Source of the DNA: Zobellella maritima
Lineage (GTDB): Bacteria > Pseudomonadota > Gammaproteobacteria > Enterobacterales > Aeromonadaceae
Direction: 5' to 3'
NCBI RefSeq assembly: GCF_003075035.1
Contig: NZ_QCZE01000002.1
Coordinates: 62,001-126,000, forward strand
Length of the DNA stretch: 64,000 nt
In this document: piece after piece, positions 35,455 through 44,497 of the stretch
Layout: every line of letters begins with the position of its first letter
Position numbering within the stretch: position 1 is the first letter of the stretch
The notes under the pieces: model-generated
Databases searched by the model: none
The model's input: the letters and a program-made list of their open reading frames with translations, nothing else
Told to the model about the DNA's origin: nothing
Position numbers and translations under genes: made by a program

Positions 35455-36846
35455 ATGAACGACAAGGTAAAAACGATTTCTCCCATCGACGGAAGTGTCT
35501 ATGTGGAACGCCCCTTTGCTGACCAGGCGGCCGTCACAGAAGCACTGCGTCTCGGCAAGCAGGTTCAGCGGCAGTGGAGTCGGGTGCCGGTGGCCGAGCG
35601 GGCGGCCCTGTGCCAACGTGCGGTAGACGCCTTTGTGGCCAACAAGGCAGCGATTGCCGAAGAAATCAGCTGGATGATGGGGCGTCCAATCCGCTATGCC
35701 GGCGGTGAAGTCGATGGTCTGGCCGAAAGGGCGCGCTACATGATAGATGTGGCGGAAGAAGCGCTGGCGCCGGTGCGCTTGCCGGAAAAGCCCGGTTTCG
35801 AGCGCTATATCAAGCGCGAGGCCCTGGGCCTGGTGCTGGTGGTCGCCCCCTGGAACTTCCCCTACCTTACCGCCATTAATGCGGTGATGCCGGCCATCAT
35901 GGCGGGTAATACGGTGATCCTCAAGCATTCCGCCCAGACTCCGCTGTGCGCCGAGCGGTTGGCCGAGGCCTTTGACGCTGCCGGTCTGCCGAGAGGTGTG
36001 TTCCAATATCTACACCTTTCTCACCCGGACACCACCGGCCTGATCCAGGCCCCCGAGGTGGACTATGTGGCATTTACCGGTTCGGTTGCAGGCGGAGCCG
36101 CCGTCGAACAGGCGGCAGCCGGGCGCTTTATCGGCGTCGGACTGGAGCTGGGTGGTAAGGATCCGGCCTATGTGCGGGCCGATGCGGATATCGATCAGGC
36201 TGTGGATACCGTCATCGATGGCGCTTTCTTTAACTCGGGTCAGTCCTGCTGTGGCATAGAGCGTATCTATGTGCATGCGGATGTACACGATGCCTTCGTG
36301 GACAAGGCCATCGCCCTGGTCAAGGGTTACCAGCTGGGTCGTGCTGATGATCCCAATACTACCCTGGGGCCTCTGGTGCGTGCTGGTGCCGCTGATTTTG
36401 TGCGTGACCAGATAGCCGAGGCGGTCGCCCAGGGTGCCACCGCCCATATCAATCCGGCGGACTTTCCCCTGGACAAGCCAGGCACCCCCTATCTGGCGCC
36501 CCAGGTTCTGACCGGGGTCAACCACAGTATGAGAGTGATGATGGAAGAGTCCTTCGGCCCTGTGGTGGGCATTCAGAAGGTGCAGTCCGATGAAGAAGCC
36601 ATTGCACTAATGAACGACAGCGATTTCGGCTTGACCGCCGCCATCTTTACCCGGGATATCGATACCGGGGTTAGCCTCGGCGAACAGCTGCATACCGGCA
36701 CCTTCTTTATCAACCGCTGTGACTACCTGGACCCGGGCCTGGCCTGGACCGGGGTCAAACAATCCGGGCGGGGCTGTACCCTGTCGAAGTTGGGTTACGA
36801 AAGCCTGACCCGACCCAAGTCTTTTCATATCAAACTGCCGAACTGA
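35455..36846 (+). CDS. NAD(P)-dependent aldehyde dehydrogenase
   Basis: 463 residues, slightly short for the superfamily. Catalytic landmarks are VVAPWNFPYL, the FTGS motif before the NAD phosphate loop (FTGSVAGGAAV), general base Glu in LELGGKDPAYV, and the nucleophile Cys in NSGQSCCGIER (about residue 264). EESFGPVVGIQKV and the C-terminal GVKQSGRGCTLSKLGYES follow. In this operon it would oxidise the aldehyde formed from the gamma-glutamylated amino alcohol to a carboxylate. It starts 27 bases after the ligase gene. Confidence 0.92.
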   Translation: MNDKVKTISPIDGSVYVERPFADQAAVTEALRLGKQVQRQWSRVPVAERAALCQRAVDAFVANKAAIAEEISWMMGRPIRYAGGEVDGLAERARYMIDVAEEALAPVRLPEKPGFERYIKREALGLVLVVAPWNFPYLTAINAVMPAIMAGNTVILKHSAQTPLCAERLAEAFDAAGLPRGVFQYLHLSHPDTTGLIQAPEVDYVAFTGSVAGGAAVEQAAAGRFIGVGLELGGKDPAYVRADADIDQAVDTVIDGAFFNSGQSCCGIERIYVHADVHDAFVDKAIALVKGYQLGRADDPNTTLGPLVRAGAADFVRDQIAEAVAQGATAHINPADFPLDKPGTPYLAPQVLTGVNHSMRVMMEESFGPVVGIQKVQSDEEAIALMNDSDFGLTAAIFTRDIDTGVSLGEQLHTGTFFINRCDYLDPGLAWTGVKQSGRGCTLSKLGYESLTRPKSFHIKLPN

Positions 36847-36855
36847 GGAGAGATT

Positions 36856-38019
36856 ATGACTACCTATGTCGCCAACTGGAATTATCCCACTCAGGTCAAA
36901 GTAGGCAATGGACGCATCAGGGAGCTGGCCGACGCCTGCCGTCAGCTGGGTATGACTGCCCCCCTGCTGGTGACGGATCCGGGCCTGGCCGCCCTGCCCA
37001 TGGTTCCGGCCATTGTGGCCGTCTGCCGGGAGCAGGGCATGAAGCTGGCGGTGTTTTCCGCCATCAAGGGCAACCCGACCGGAGAAAACGTCGAAGACGG
37101 GGTCGCCGCCTACAGGGCGGGCGGGCACGACGGTGTGATTGCCCTGGGCGGAGGCTCCGCGCTGGATGCGGGTAAGGCCATTGCCTTGATGGTTGGCCAG
37201 GACAGGCCTCTATGGGATTTCGAGGATGTAGGGGACAATTGGTCCCGGGTGAAAGAAGAAGGGGTGGCGCCTGTGGTGGCGGTGCCGACCACGGCGGGGA
37301 CGGGATCCGAGGTCGGCAGGGCATCGGTGATCACCGATCAGGCCAACCATATCAAGCGCATCATTTTTCATCCGAAGATGCTGCCGGCGCTGGTGATCCT
37401 GGATCCCGGGCTGACAGTCGGTCTGCCGGGCAAGATTACCGCCGCCACCGGTATGGATGCCCTGTCTCATAATTTGGAGGCCTTTTGCGCCCCCGGGTAT
37501 CATCCGATGGCGGAAGGAATTGCCCTCGAGGGCATTCGTCTGATCCATACCTATCTGCCGCGAGCGGTGCGGGACGGCAGCGATCTGGAAGCCCGTTGCC
37601 AGATGCTGGTGGCGTCCAGCATGGGGGCCACCGCCTTTCAGCGGGGGCTGGGCGGCATGCATGCTCTGGCTCATCCCATCGGTGCCCTGTATGACGCCCA
37701 TCACGGCCTGCTCAACGCCATTCTCATGCCTTATGTGCTCAAGGCCAACGAAGAGGCCATTACGCCGGCTATCGAGCGGTTGTCCCGCTACCTGGGCTTG
37801 GAGCACGGCGGCTTTAACGGTTTCCTGGACTGGGTGTTGACCCTGAGGGCCGAGCTGGGTATCCCATCCAGCCTGGGCGAGATCGGTATTGAACTGGACC
37901 GGGCCGAACAGATTGGCGCCATGGCGGCGGTAGACCCGTCGGCCGGCGGAAATCCCATCCCGTTTACGGCAGAGCAGTATGAACAGCTGTGCCGCAATGC
38001 TATCACCGGCACCTTGTGA
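36856..38019 (+). CDS. Iron-containing alcohol dehydrogenase
   Basis: 387-residue group III (Fe-ADH) enzyme. An N-terminal Rossmann-like domain shows GGGSALDAGKAIALM and the nucleotide-phosphate loop VPTTAGTGSEVGR. The metal-binding half shows ATGMDALSHNLEAF, HPMAEG and the signature GMHALAHPIGALYDAHHGLLNAILMP with the iron-binding histidines. Expected to oxidise the alcohol group of the gamma-glutamyl amino alcohol (or to reduce an aldehyde by-product). Eight bases separate it from the aldehyde dehydrogenase, with GAGGAGA upstream. Confidence 0.92.
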   Translation: MTTYVANWNYPTQVKVGNGRIRELADACRQLGMTAPLLVTDPGLAALPMVPAIVAVCREQGMKLAVFSAIKGNPTGENVEDGVAAYRAGGHDGVIALGGGSALDAGKAIALMVGQDRPLWDFEDVGDNWSRVKEEGVAPVVAVPTTAGTGSEVGRASVITDQANHIKRIIFHPKMLPALVILDPGLTVGLPGKITAATGMDALSHNLEAFCAPGYHPMAEGIALEGIRLIHTYLPRAVRDGSDLEARCQMLVASSMGATAFQRGLGGMHALAHPIGALYDAHHGLLNAILMPYVLKANEEAITPAIERLSRYLGLEHGGFNGFLDWVLTLRAELGIPSSLGEIGIELDRAEQIGAMAAVDPSAGGNPIPFTAEQYEQLCRNAITGTL

Positions 38020-38038
38020 GGCCGGTTAAGGAACGCCG

Positions 38039-38740
38039 ATGAAGATAGGTATTTTGCAGTGCGACGATGTATTGGAACAACTGCAGCCGCGGCATGGCAA
38101 TTATCCGCAGATGATCCGCCAGTTACTGACCGCCGTGGACAGTAGTCTGGAGTTTGAGGTATATCGGGCCCTGGATAACGAACTGCCGGAAGATCCCTTT
38201 GTCTGTGATGCCTATATCACCACCGGCAGTCGCCACGGGGTGAACGATGGCCTGAGTTGGAGCAATCGTCTGGCCGACTTTGTGGCCTTGTTGTATCAGG
38301 AACAGCGCAAGCTGGTGGGAATCTGTTTCGGTCACCAGCTGATCGCCAAGGCCCTGGGCGGGGAGGTGGTCAAGTCGGAGAAAGGGTGGGGCATAGGGGT
38401 GTCGTTCAACCAGATCCACCAGATGAAACCCTGGATGGAGCCTCAATCCCGGGCTCTTGATCTGGTGGTCAGCCATCAGGATCAAATCAGCCGCTTGCCG
38501 GCCGACGCGGAAGTGCTGGCCAGCAGCGAGTTCTGTCCTTTTTATATGGTGCAGTATCAGGATCATTTCCTGAGCATACAGGGACACCCCGAGTTCAGCC
38601 GACCCTATTCGGCCGACCTGATGGCAACCCGGCTCGAACGTTTTCCGCCCAATCGTTACCGGGAAGCACTGGCGTCACTCAATGCGGAAGTGGATGATCA
38701 ATTGCTGGCGCGCTGGATACTGACCTTCATGAAAACGTAA
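38039..38740 (+). CDS. Class I glutamine amidotransferase-type gamma-glutamyl hydrolase
   Basis: 233-residue cytoplasmic protein of the GATase1 fold. The nucleophilic elbow GICFGHQLIAKALGG puts the catalytic Cys near residue 95, and the His-Glu pair is in IQGHPEFS near residue 180. No synthetase domain is attached. In the operon with a gamma-glutamyl ligase and two dehydrogenases, the economical role is removal of the glutamyl group after oxidation, as PuuD and IpuF-like proteins do in related pathways. Alternatively it may be a stand-alone GMP synthase-like paralogue. Last gene before a strong terminator. Confidence 0.82.
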   Translation: MKIGILQCDDVLEQLQPRHGNYPQMIRQLLTAVDSSLEFEVYRALDNELPEDPFVCDAYITTGSRHGVNDGLSWSNRLADFVALLYQEQRKLVGICFGHQLIAKALGGEVVKSEKGWGIGVSFNQIHQMKPWMEPQSRALDLVVSHQDQISRLPADAEVLASSEFCPFYMVQYQDHFLSIQGHPEFSRPYSADLMATRLERFPPNRYREALASLNAEVDDQLLARWILTFMKT

Positions 38741-38765
38741 GCAAGGCTGGATCATGACACCATGA

Positions 38766-38791
38766 AAAAGGGCTGCGGTTGCAGCCCTTTT
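38766..38791. terminator. Bidirectional intrinsic terminator
   Basis: A perfect 11-bp stem AAAAGGGCTGC / GCAGCCCTTTT with loop GGTT, A-run on the left and T-run on the right. It serves the amine operon on the plus strand and the RND operon on the minus strand. Confidence 0.92.
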
Positions 38792-38808
38792 GCTGTATGA
38801 CCTGCCTG

Positions 38809-41800
38809 TCAGTGAAGTCCCTTGGCCTTGGGGGCCAGCTTTTCGTCAAAGACGGGCAGGGGCTTGTGGCTGGATGCCATAAAGGTATAGATCACCGGCA
38901 GCACGAACAGGGTGAACAGGGTACCTATGCTCAGCCCGGAAACGATGACGATACCCATGCCGAAGCGGGAAACGGCGCCGGCACCGACCGCGAACAGCAG
39001 CGGGATCAGGCCGGCCACCATGGCGGCCGTGGTCATCAGGATGGCGCGCAGACGGATGCGCGCCGCCACCCGAATCGACTCGGTGCGGCTGCGGCCGTGA
39101 TGCAACTGTTCTTCCTTGGCTACCTCGCACATCAGGATGCCGTGCTTGGTAATGATGCCGACCAGGGTGATCAGGCCTACCTGGGTGTAGATGTTCATGG
39201 TCGCCAGGCCCCAGGCAAGGGCGACCAGCGCCCCGGAGATGGCCAGCGGCACCGACACCATGATCACCAGCGGGTCACGTATACTCTCGAACTGGGACGC
39301 CAGCACCAGGAAGATGATGAACAGCGCCAGCAGGAAGGTCATGTACAGGGCATTGCCTTCGGTCACGAACTGACGGGCCGCCCCCAGGTAATCGTGGTTG
39401 TAGCCGCTCGGCAGCTGAGCGGTGACTTCCTGTTCGAGGAAGCCGATGGCGTCACCCATGGACACACCCGGGGTCAGCACGGCGCCAACGGTGGCCGAGT
39501 TCAGCTGATTGTAGTGGGGTAGGGAGCGGGGCTGGGCTTCCATGGTAATCGATACCAGGTTGGCCAGCGGCACCATGTCGCCATTGTGGGCGCGGACATA
39601 ATAGTCCTTGATGGAGTCCGGGTTGAGTCGGTTTTCCCGGGAGACCTGGGGGATCACTTCATAGCTGCGACCATCCAGGTCGACCCGATTGACATAGCCG
39701 TCGCTCATCATGGTCGACAGGGTGATGGCGATGTCCTGCATGGTCACCCCGTAGGCGCCGGCCTTGTCCCGGTTGACTTCTATCTTCATGGTGCCCGAAT
39801 CGAAGGCCAGATCCAGCTCGCTGTAGACAAACAACGGGCTCTGGCTGACCTTGGTCAACACATCCGCGGCCACTTCATACAGGCTTTCGAAGTTGTTGGG
39901 CGTGGTCAGCACATACTGTATCGGCAGGCCGCTGGAGGCACCGGGCAGCTCGGGAAACTCGAAGGCACTGATGGCCACTGCCGGAATGGCCTGCAGCGGC
40001 GGGGTGAGGCGGCCGATGACGTCTTTCTGGGCATCCCGCTGGCTCCAGGGTTTGAGCACCGCCACCGCCAGCCCCTGGTTGGCATTGGGCACCCCGGCGA
40101 TGGTCAGCGAGGTGCTGAGGGCATCGTCCTTATTGAGCACCTCTACCGCCTTGCGCATATTGTTCTCGATATAGTCGAGGTTGGCGGTGTTGGGTGCCTT
40201 GGCCATCATCAGGAAGGCGCCGCGGTCTTCGTTTGGCGCCAGCTCGCTGGGAATAAAGCTAAACAGTACCGGCAGGGTGCCGAACACCAGCACCGCGAAG
40301 GCGATCACCACGGGACGTTTCTGCAGCACTGCGTCCAGCATACGGGCATAGCCGTCGGTGAGCTTTTCCAGGGTGTTTTCAACGCCTTTTTCAAAGCGGC
40401 TGGGGTTGTCGTGGGCCTTGAGCAGCTTGGAACACATCATCGGCGAAAGAGTCAGCGCCACTATCCCGGAGATAAACACGGCCCCGGCCAGGGTCAGGGC
40501 AAACTCCTTGAACAGCGAGCCGGTAATACCGCTCATCAGCGCGATGGGCGCATACACGGCCGCCAGGGTGATGGTCATGGTGATCACCGGCAGGGCGATT
40601 TCCCGGGTACCCAGGATCGCCGCCCGGTAGGGAGGTTCGCCGGCCTTGATGTGCCGGTCGACGTTTTCCACCACCACGATGGCGTCATCCACCACCAGAC
40701 CAATGGCCAGCACCATGGCCAACAGCGTCATCAGGTTGATGCTGAAGCCGAACATGCTCATCAGCATGACCACTCCGATCAACGACAGGGGGATGGTGAC
40801 GATGGGGATCAGCACGGCCCGCAGCGAACCCAGGAACAGGGTGATCACCACGATCACGATCAGGGAGGCCTCGAGGATGGTCTTGACCACTTCGAAAATG
40901 GACTCGTTGATGGCCTCGGTGGCATCGTACAGCAGCTTCATTTCGATGGTGTCGGGCATGTTGCGCTCGAGGGTCGGCAACATGGCGCGGACACTGTCCG
41001 CTACAACCAGGGGGTTGGCGGAGGGGGTGGGATCGACGCCGATAACCACCGCCGACTGGCCGTTGGCCAGGGCGCGCACCACGTCGTGGCTTTTTTCCAG
41101 CGAGACCCTGGCCACGTCGCGCAGGCGTACCACGGCATCGTCTCGGGTGGCAATCACCAGCGACTCCAGCTCATCGGTATTCTCGACCTGGGAGTTGATA
41201 TCGCTGTTATAGAGCATGAAATAGCCGGTGGACTGGCCGGCCGCGGACTGGTAGTTATTGGCCTGCAGCACCGACAGGATTTCACTGGCGGTCAGCTGGT
41301 GGGCAGCCATACGCAGCGGATCCAGCCAGATGCGCAGGGCAAACTTGGCGCCGCCGAACAGGTTGATCTTGGCCACTCCGTCCACCGAGTAGAACTGGGG
41401 ACGGATCACCCGTTCCAGGTAGTCGGTGATCTGGGAGGCATTGAGCTGCTCACTGCTGAAGGCGATGTACATGATCGAGGTCGATGAGCCCGTGCTCATC
41501 GCCAGGCTGGGGTCTTCCGCCTCTTGGGGCAGCTGGGAGCGCACCGAGTTGACCCGCGCCAGGATATCCGACAGGGCCGCGTTGGGGTCCGTGTTCAGCT
41601 TCATCTGCACCGTGATCTGGGAGCTGCCGTTACTGCTGGAGGAGCTCATGAAATCGATGTTGTCCGCTTGGGCGATGGCCTGCTCCAGGGGCTGAGTAAT
41701 AAAGCCCTGGATCAGATCGGCACTGGCGCCGTAGTAACCGGTACTGACGGTGACCACCGTATTGGTCATCTCCGGGTATTCCCGCACCTGCATTTTCTGC

Positions 41801-41886
41801 AGGGCCTGCAGCCCCAGCAACACGATCAGCAGGCTGATGGAAACGGCCAGCACCGGCCGTTTGATAAATATGTCGGTAAAGCGCAT
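38809..41886 (-). CDS. RND family (HAE1) multidrug efflux permease
   Basis: 1025-residue inner-membrane proton-drug antiporter. Twelve membrane helices are arranged in two repeats with large periplasmic loops after helices 1 and 7. The proton-relay pair is in MVLAIGLVVDDAIVVVENVDRH (helix 4). The N-terminus MRFTDIFIKRPVLAVSISLLIVLLGLQAL and the loop LREYPEMTNTVVTVSTGYYGASADLI match the MexB/AcrB/VexD-like branch. It works as a trimer with the adaptor encoded 12 bases upstream and an outer membrane channel not encoded here. Controlled by the TetR gene at the head of the operon. Confidence 0.95.
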   Translation of the reverse strand: MRFTDIFIKRPVLAVSISLLIVLLGLQALQKMQVREYPEMTNTVVTVSTGYYGASADLIQGFITQPLEQAIAQADNIDFMSSSSSNGSSQITVQMKLNTDPNAALSDILARVNSVRSQLPQEAEDPSLAMSTGSSTSIMYIAFSSEQLNASQITDYLERVIRPQFYSVDGVAKINLFGGAKFALRIWLDPLRMAAHQLTASEILSVLQANNYQSAAGQSTGYFMLYNSDINSQVENTDELESLVIATRDDAVVRLRDVARVSLEKSHDVVRALANGQSAVVIGVDPTPSANPLVVADSVRAMLPTLERNMPDTIEMKLLYDATEAINESIFEVVKTILEASLIVIVVITLFLGSLRAVLIPIVTIPLSLIGVVMLMSMFGFSINLMTLLAMVLAIGLVVDDAIVVVENVDRHIKAGEPPYRAAILGTREIALPVITMTITLAAVYAPIALMSGITGSLFKEFALTLAGAVFISGIVALTLSPMMCSKLLKAHDNPSRFEKGVENTLEKLTDGYARMLDAVLQKRPVVIAFAVLVFGTLPVLFSFIPSELAPNEDRGAFLMMAKAPNTANLDYIENNMRKAVEVLNKDDALSTSLTIAGVPNANQGLAVAVLKPWSQRDAQKDVIGRLTPPLQAIPAVAISAFEFPELPGASSGLPIQYVLTTPNNFESLYEVAADVLTKVSQSPLFVYSELDLAFDSGTMKIEVNRDKAGAYGVTMQDIAITLSTMMSDGYVNRVDLDGRSYEVIPQVSRENRLNPDSIKDYYVRAHNGDMVPLANLVSITMEAQPRSLPHYNQLNSATVGAVLTPGVSMGDAIGFLEQEVTAQLPSGYNHDYLGAARQFVTEGNALYMTFLLALFIIFLVLASQFESIRDPLVIMVSVPLAISGALVALAWGLATMNIYTQVGLITLVGIITKHGILMCEVAKEEQLHHGRSRTESIRVAARIRLRAILMTTAAMVAGLIPLLFAVGAGAVSRFGMGIVIVSGLSIGTLFTLFVLPVIYTFMASSHKPLPVFDEKLAPKAKGLH

Positions 41887-41898
41887 CAGATTCTCCGC

Positions 41899-43020
41899 TT
41901 ACAGCAAGGGGGCAGACTCAGGGGTGTCCAGGGCATCGCTTTCCACCGGCTTGACGTGGCTACCGTTTGACAGGCGCACCTGGCCTGAGGTGACTATCTG
42001 TTCACCCGCCTGCAGACCCTTGATCACCCGGGCGACATCTTTTTCCCGTTCGGCGACTTCCACCACCCTTTGTCGGGCAATCAGCAGGGGCTCGCCGTCA
42101 TCGGTTTGCTGTTCTTCCACCACATAGACGGTCTGACCGTAGAGGGTGAAGTTGATGGCATGCTGGGGCACCAGCAGCTGATCGGAGAGGGCTGGCAGAT
42201 TAACATTCAGCTTGGCGAACATGCCCGAGCGCAGCTTGCCGTCCTGATTGGGGATGCTGGCCTGCACCTGCACCACTCCGGACTCCGGATCCACCACCGG
42301 CTCGATGGCGGTGATTTTGCCCTCGAAAGGAGTGTCCGGATACGCGTCAACAAAAATGTTCAGGGTCTGGCCCACGGCAATATCGGCGATACGGGTCTGG
42401 GGGATGGTGAAGCGGATACGGAAACGGCTGGTGTCTTCCAGTCGGGCTATGTCGGTACCTGCGGTCAGGTACTGGCCGAGAAAGGCGTTGCGTATCCCCA
42501 TGATGCCATCGAAGGGTGCGCGTATGGTGCGTCGCTCTATGGTGGCCTGCAATGAGTCTATCTGGCCCTGCAGCTCGCGGTAGTCGGCCTCGGCTTCATC
42601 CACTTGCCCCCTGGAAACCGAACCGCGCCCGTACAGCTCTTGCATTCGCTTCAGGTTGGCCTGTACCGAGGGCAGCCGACCCTGGGCGCTGCGCAGGTTG
42701 GCTTTTTCCACGTCGGCGTCCAGCTCGACCAGTATCTGGCCGGCGGTAACCTGTTGGCCGGATTCAAAATTGATGGCACGAATGATGCCGGCCGACTCGT
42801 TGCTGACGTCGATGCCCTGGATTGGTTCGATAAAGCCGATGGCGGCGATGGTGGGCGACCAGTTCTCGGCCTTGACTGTCAGGGTGGTGACCGGAAAGCT
42901 GGGCACGGGCTGGTTGGCGAAAAACTGTGCCATCATCTTTTGTTTGAACAGATTAAAACCGATCACGCTGCCAAAGATCACTGTGACTATCAGCAGCATG
43001 GACAGGGTCCATTTTTTCAT
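41899..43020 (-). CDS. RND efflux membrane fusion protein
   Basis: 373-residue periplasmic adaptor. A signal/anchor helix spans residues 5-24. The split lipoyl domain shows NESAGIIRAINFESGQQVTAGQILVELD and RTIRAPFDGIMGIRNAFLGQYL, flanking a short alpha-hairpin (residues 105-155). A beta-barrel and a membrane-proximal domain (VPQHAINFTLYGQTVYVV) follow. It has no lipobox cysteine. Sits 20 bases after the tetR gene and 12 before the permease gene, so the three form one operon. Confidence 0.92.
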   Translation of the reverse strand: MKKWTLSMLLIVTVIFGSVIGFNLFKQKMMAQFFANQPVPSFPVTTLTVKAENWSPTIAAIGFIEPIQGIDVSNESAGIIRAINFESGQQVTAGQILVELDADVEKANLRSAQGRLPSVQANLKRMQELYGRGSVSRGQVDEAEADYRELQGQIDSLQATIERRTIRAPFDGIMGIRNAFLGQYLTAGTDIARLEDTSRFRIRFTIPQTRIADIAVGQTLNIFVDAYPDTPFEGKITAIEPVVDPESGVVQVQASIPNQDGKLRSGMFAKLNVNLPALSDQLLVPQHAINFTLYGQTVYVVEEQQTDDGEPLLIARQRVVEVAEREKDVARVIKGLQAGEQIVTSGQVRLSNGSHVKPVESDALDTPESAPLL

Positions 43021-43040
43021 CAGGTAGCTCCCGCAAATTT

Positions 43041-43610
43041 TTATCGTTTTAGGATGGCATTCCAGCTGGCGTCGATCAGCGACTCATACAGCCCTTCGTG
43101 CAGATCGATACAGCCCTTGGTGTGTTTCTGGGTCAGCAGCATCAGGTTTTCCAATGCCAGGCTGCCCAGCAGCTCGGCCGGCAGATCCCTGAAGACTTCC
43201 TCTTGGCGGCCTTGCTCAAAAAAATCAAAGATAGGTTTGAAGTAACGGTCGTGCAGTTCCTTGTCTTCTTCCTTGCTGAACAGAGGCGAGGCTTCGTATT
43301 GCACCCGGTAAAGCAGGGCATCTGGACTGTCGAGCAGACAACGGATGGTATTCAGCCAGAGGGTGCGGAACTGTTCATAGCGGGATGCGTCGGGGTCGAG
43401 ACCCTGGATGATATTGGCTCCGACTTCTCGCATCCGCTCTTCATGGACACAACGCAACAGGGCTTCCTTATCGGCAAAGTAGCGATAAATGGTACCGGTG
43501 GCGACGCCTGCCTGGGTGGCTACCAGCTGCATGGACATGCCGCGAAAACCATAGTGAGCGATTAGGGATTCAGTTGCATCCATAATCCGTGTTTTTTTGT
43601 CTTTTTCCAT
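43041..43610 (-). CDS. TetR family regulator of the RND efflux operon
   Basis: 189 residues from the ATG at 43610 (an upstream GTG at 43619 is the alternative). The helix-turn-helix is at residues 8-50 (RIMDATESLIAHYGFRGMSMQLVATQAGVATGTIYRYFADKEALL). The C-terminal ligand domain is AcrR-like in length. It is the first gene of the operon and its own promoter region carries a 7+7 inverted repeat, so it likely represses itself and the pump genes until a drug binds. Confidence 0.92.
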   Translation of the reverse strand: MEKDKKTRIMDATESLIAHYGFRGMSMQLVATQAGVATGTIYRYFADKEALLRCVHEERMREVGANIIQGLDPDASRYEQFRTLWLNTIRCLLDSPDALLYRVQYEASPLFSKEEDKELHDRYFKPIFDFFEQGRQEEVFRDLPAELLGSLALENLMLLTQKHTKGCIDLHEGLYESLIDASWNAILKR

Positions 43611-43626
43611 TGTAATCACCCATTTG

Positions 43627-43644
43627 TGAATGACCGTTCATTCA
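43627..43644. promoter_or_regulatory. TetR-type operator
   Basis: TGAATGACCGTTCATTCA: perfect 7-bp arms around a CCGT centre, 17 bases upstream of the tetR start codon. This is the spacing and look of AcrR/TetR-family operators. Confidence 0.85.
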
Positions 43645-43783
43645 TTTTTGTGATTTTAGGGGCTCTGGCGTCCAAGTCAACCATCTTTACCAGAGGCCTG
43701 GCGTGTCGAATCGGACAAACCGCGCTAAATATAGCCACCTTGGCGACAAATCGGCCAGATGAGGGTTTTTTATTAAAAAGTGC

Positions 43784-43812
43784 TGGACAAGGTAGGGGCG
43801 GGATCTTAGTAT
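43784..43812 (+). promoter_or_regulatory. Sigma-70 promoter of the tRNA operon
   Basis: TGGACA (43784-43789), 17-base spacer, TAGTAT (43807-43812), followed by a GC-rich discriminator (CGCGTCG) typical of stringently controlled tRNA promoters. The first tRNA begins 20 bases downstream. Confidence 0.7.
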
Positions 43813-43831
43813 TCGCGTCGTCCAATATCGA

Positions 43832-43908
<77 letters not shown>

Positions 43909-43935
43909 TCTGGTAATGGACGAAAAGTTATTTTG

Positions 43936-44011
43936 GTGACCGTAGCTCAGTTGGTAGAGTCCCGGATTGTGATTCCGGTTGTCGCGGGTTCGAGCCCCGT
44001 CGGTCACCCCA
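43936..44011 (+). tRNA. tRNA-His (anticodon GTG)
   Basis: 76 bases with encoded CCA; G at 43935 would be the extra G-1 of mature tRNA-His. Acceptor arms GTGACCG/CGGTCAC pair fully and the anticodon loop is TTGTGAT between CCGGA and TCCGG. Confidence 0.97.
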
Positions 44012-44049
44012 GATTTTGCCTGATAGGGCAGGATAAAGCAGTAAACAAT

Positions 44050-44135
44050 GCGAGGGTGGCGGAATTGGTAGACGCGCTAGCTTCAGGTGTTAGTGTCCTA
44101 TGGACGTGGGGGTTCAAGTCCCCCCCTTCGCACCA
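44050..44135 (+). tRNA. tRNA-Leu (anticodon CAG)
   Basis: 86 bases with a long class II variable arm (GTGTCCTATGGACGT region) and encoded CCA. Acceptor GCGAGGG pairs with CCTTCGC with one G-T wobble. The anticodon loop is TTCAGGT. Confidence 0.97.
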
Positions 44136-44185
44136 CTGCTTTATTATGTTAGGCTCAGTCCTGACAACACTTTAAAAAGTTATTT

Positions 44186-44262
<77 letters not shown>

Positions 44263-44267
44263 CTTTC

Positions 44268-44300
44268 AAAAAAAGCCAGCTATTGAAGCCGGCTTTTTTT
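44268..44300 (+). terminator. Terminator of the tRNA operon
   Basis: AAAAAAAGCC-A-GCT / AGC-C-GGCTTTTTTT stem with one mismatch, ending in seven T. Confidence 0.85.
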
Positions 44301-44312
44301 GTTTGGGATCTG

Positions 44313-44404
44313 CACCGTCAGCGCAGCTTGGTGGCGCATCCATATGTTGGGAGTAGCGGGACCAGAGTGTGTTTTCTCGGGCTCGAATCCTGCAACGCCG
44401 ATCA
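44313..44404 (+). pseudogene. Degenerate duplicate of tRNA-Pro
   Basis: CAGCGCAGCTTGGTGGCGCATC (44319-44340) repeats the D-arm of the tRNA-Pro 131 bases upstream, and CTCGAATCCTGCAACGCCGA repeats its T-arm and 3' acceptor. The 5' acceptor is mutated (CACCGTC), the anticodon arm is interrupted by about 15 extra bases, and the 3' end is TCA instead of CCA. It cannot fold as a tRNA. The downstream terminator was copied with it. Confidence 0.85.
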
Positions 44405-44411
44405 CTTTCGA

Positions 44412-44438
44412 AAAGGCCAGCTAGTGAAGCTGGCCTTT
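44412..44438 (+). terminator. Duplicated tRNA-type terminator
   Basis: A perfect 11-bp stem AAAGGCCAGCT / AGCTGGCCTTT with loop AGTGA. Related to the terminator at 44268-44300 (same GCCAGCTA-TGAAGC words), as expected of a tandem duplication. Confidence 0.85.
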
Positions 44439-44497
44439 ATTGTGTCTGGCATCCATGTCGACTGTCCCGGTAGCGCCGGGCTTGGGTGTTGCCGGTA

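Noticed and set aside
39586-41487. A 633-codon plus-strand open frame opposite the RND permease
   Set aside because: It is His/Gln/Gly/Asp-rich antisense of a high-GC coding sequence. The minus strand encodes a complete RND permease with all motifs.
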